A stretch of DNA of 5,338 nt from Kiritimatiellales bacterium (lineage in GTDB: Bacteria > Verrucomicrobiota > Kiritimatiellia > Kiritimatiellales > Pontiellaceae), in assembly GCA_013042165.1 (NCBI GenBank), contig JABDQT010000077.1, positions 1 to 5,338 on the forward strand, written 5' to 3'. Under the pieces are notes generated by a model. It was not told the DNA's origin. It saw only the letters and a program-made list of their open reading frames with translations, and searched no databases. The translations under genes were made by a program, and so were the position numbers. The first letter of the stretch is position 1. Every line of letters begins with the position of its first letter. This document shows positions 5,049 through 5,338 of the stretch, one piece after another.

Positions 5049-5338
5049 CTACCCCTTGATTACGGAGAGAGCGAGCAGCACCCAGCCGGCAATAAAGAAC
5101 AGCCCTCCGATCGGGGTGATGGCACCAAGTATTTTCACGCCGCTGATCGAGAGGGCGTAGAGACTGCCGGAAAAGATGACGATGCCCGCGAGCATCGACC
5201 AGCCGCTGGCGGTGAGCAGTGCGGATTTATAGTGGAGCGAAAGCAGGCCGATCGCGAGCAGGGCGAGCGTGTGATAAAAGTGATACTCTACGCCGGTTTT
5301 GTAGATCGCCAGCATCTCATCACATAGCCTGTTCTTCA
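5049..5338 (-). CDS. DUF423 family small membrane protein (5' end beyond window)
   Basis: The minus-strand frame runs from the right edge to the TAG at 5049-5051, giving 95 full C-terminal residues of a family usually near 120. An ATG at 5315 exists, but the frame continues upstream of it as KNRLCDE, and the family has residues there (the segment normally follows a GAHGL-type first helix). The true start is therefore off the window. Visible features are EYHFYHTLALLAIGLLSL, then a helix with SGWSMLAGIVIFSGSLYALSI, the conserved GAITPIGG turn and a last helix FIAGWVLLALSVI, giving three membrane helices. This order and the FSGSLY and AITPIGG motifs are typical of DUF423 (YgdD-like). The biochemical role of the family is unknown. 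It converges on arsA and has no visible link to arsenic resistance. Confidence 0.85.
   Translation of the reverse strand, partial: KNRLCDEMLAIYKTGVEYHFYHTLALLAIGLLSLHYKSALLTASGWSMLAGIVIFSGSLYALSISGVKILGAITPIGGLFFIAGWVLLALSVIKG

Noticed and set aside
5046..5327. Plus-strand open frame at the right edge
   Set aside because: It is charged and low in hydrophobic order, antisense to the recognisable DUF423 membrane protein.

Overview
The window holds a complete five-gene arsenic-resistance operon on the + strand, arsR-acr3-arsC-arsD-arsA (659-4987). It is bracketed by two unrelated partial genes: the C-terminal part of a HAD-family phosphatase at the left edge (1-501, +) and the C-terminal part of a DUF423-type small membrane protein at the right edge (5049-5338, -), which converges on arsA.

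How the genes work together (known for these families, with key residues visible here): ArsR is the As(III)-responsive repressor. ArsC is a thioredoxin-type arsenate reductase that turns As(V) into As(III). ArsD is the metallochaperone that hands As(III) to ArsA. ArsA is a two-domain ATPase with both P-loops and all three metal-site cysteines. Acr3 is the ten-helix arsenite carrier in the inner membrane. ArsD/ArsA are best known driving ArsB; here the only efflux carrier is Acr3, so ArsA would have to energise Acr3 or act only as an As(III) trap.

Layout: the HAD gene ends at 501 and is followed by a weak terminator-like hairpin (540-587). An AT-rich promoter with a long dyad (616-647) precedes arsR. 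Every gap inside the operon (about 60-100 bp each) contains palindromic DNA. The arsR-acr3 gap has a GC-rich double palindrome. The acr3-arsC and arsC-arsD gaps hold two copies of one 31-nt repeat (28/31 identical), each followed by an inverted arm. The arsD-arsA gap has two small perfect inverted repeats. The 61-bp gap after arsA has two further hairpins and probably serves as the convergent terminator.

Organism: a Gram-negative-like, moderately GC-rich bacterium with Shine-Dalgarno sites. The two repeat styles (the GGCAGGCGTCCCGCCTGC-type palindrome and the ACCACTGAAGACACGGA-type element) resemble dispersed intergenic repeats I associate with the PVC group (Verrucomicrobiota, Kiritimatiellota, Lentisphaerota). 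That placement is an inference from memory and is weak. No phage, transposase, CRISPR or RNA gene was seen. The protein set is a recognisable ars system, not a new one. The unusual part is the intergenic repeat architecture and the Acr3 + ArsDA combination.
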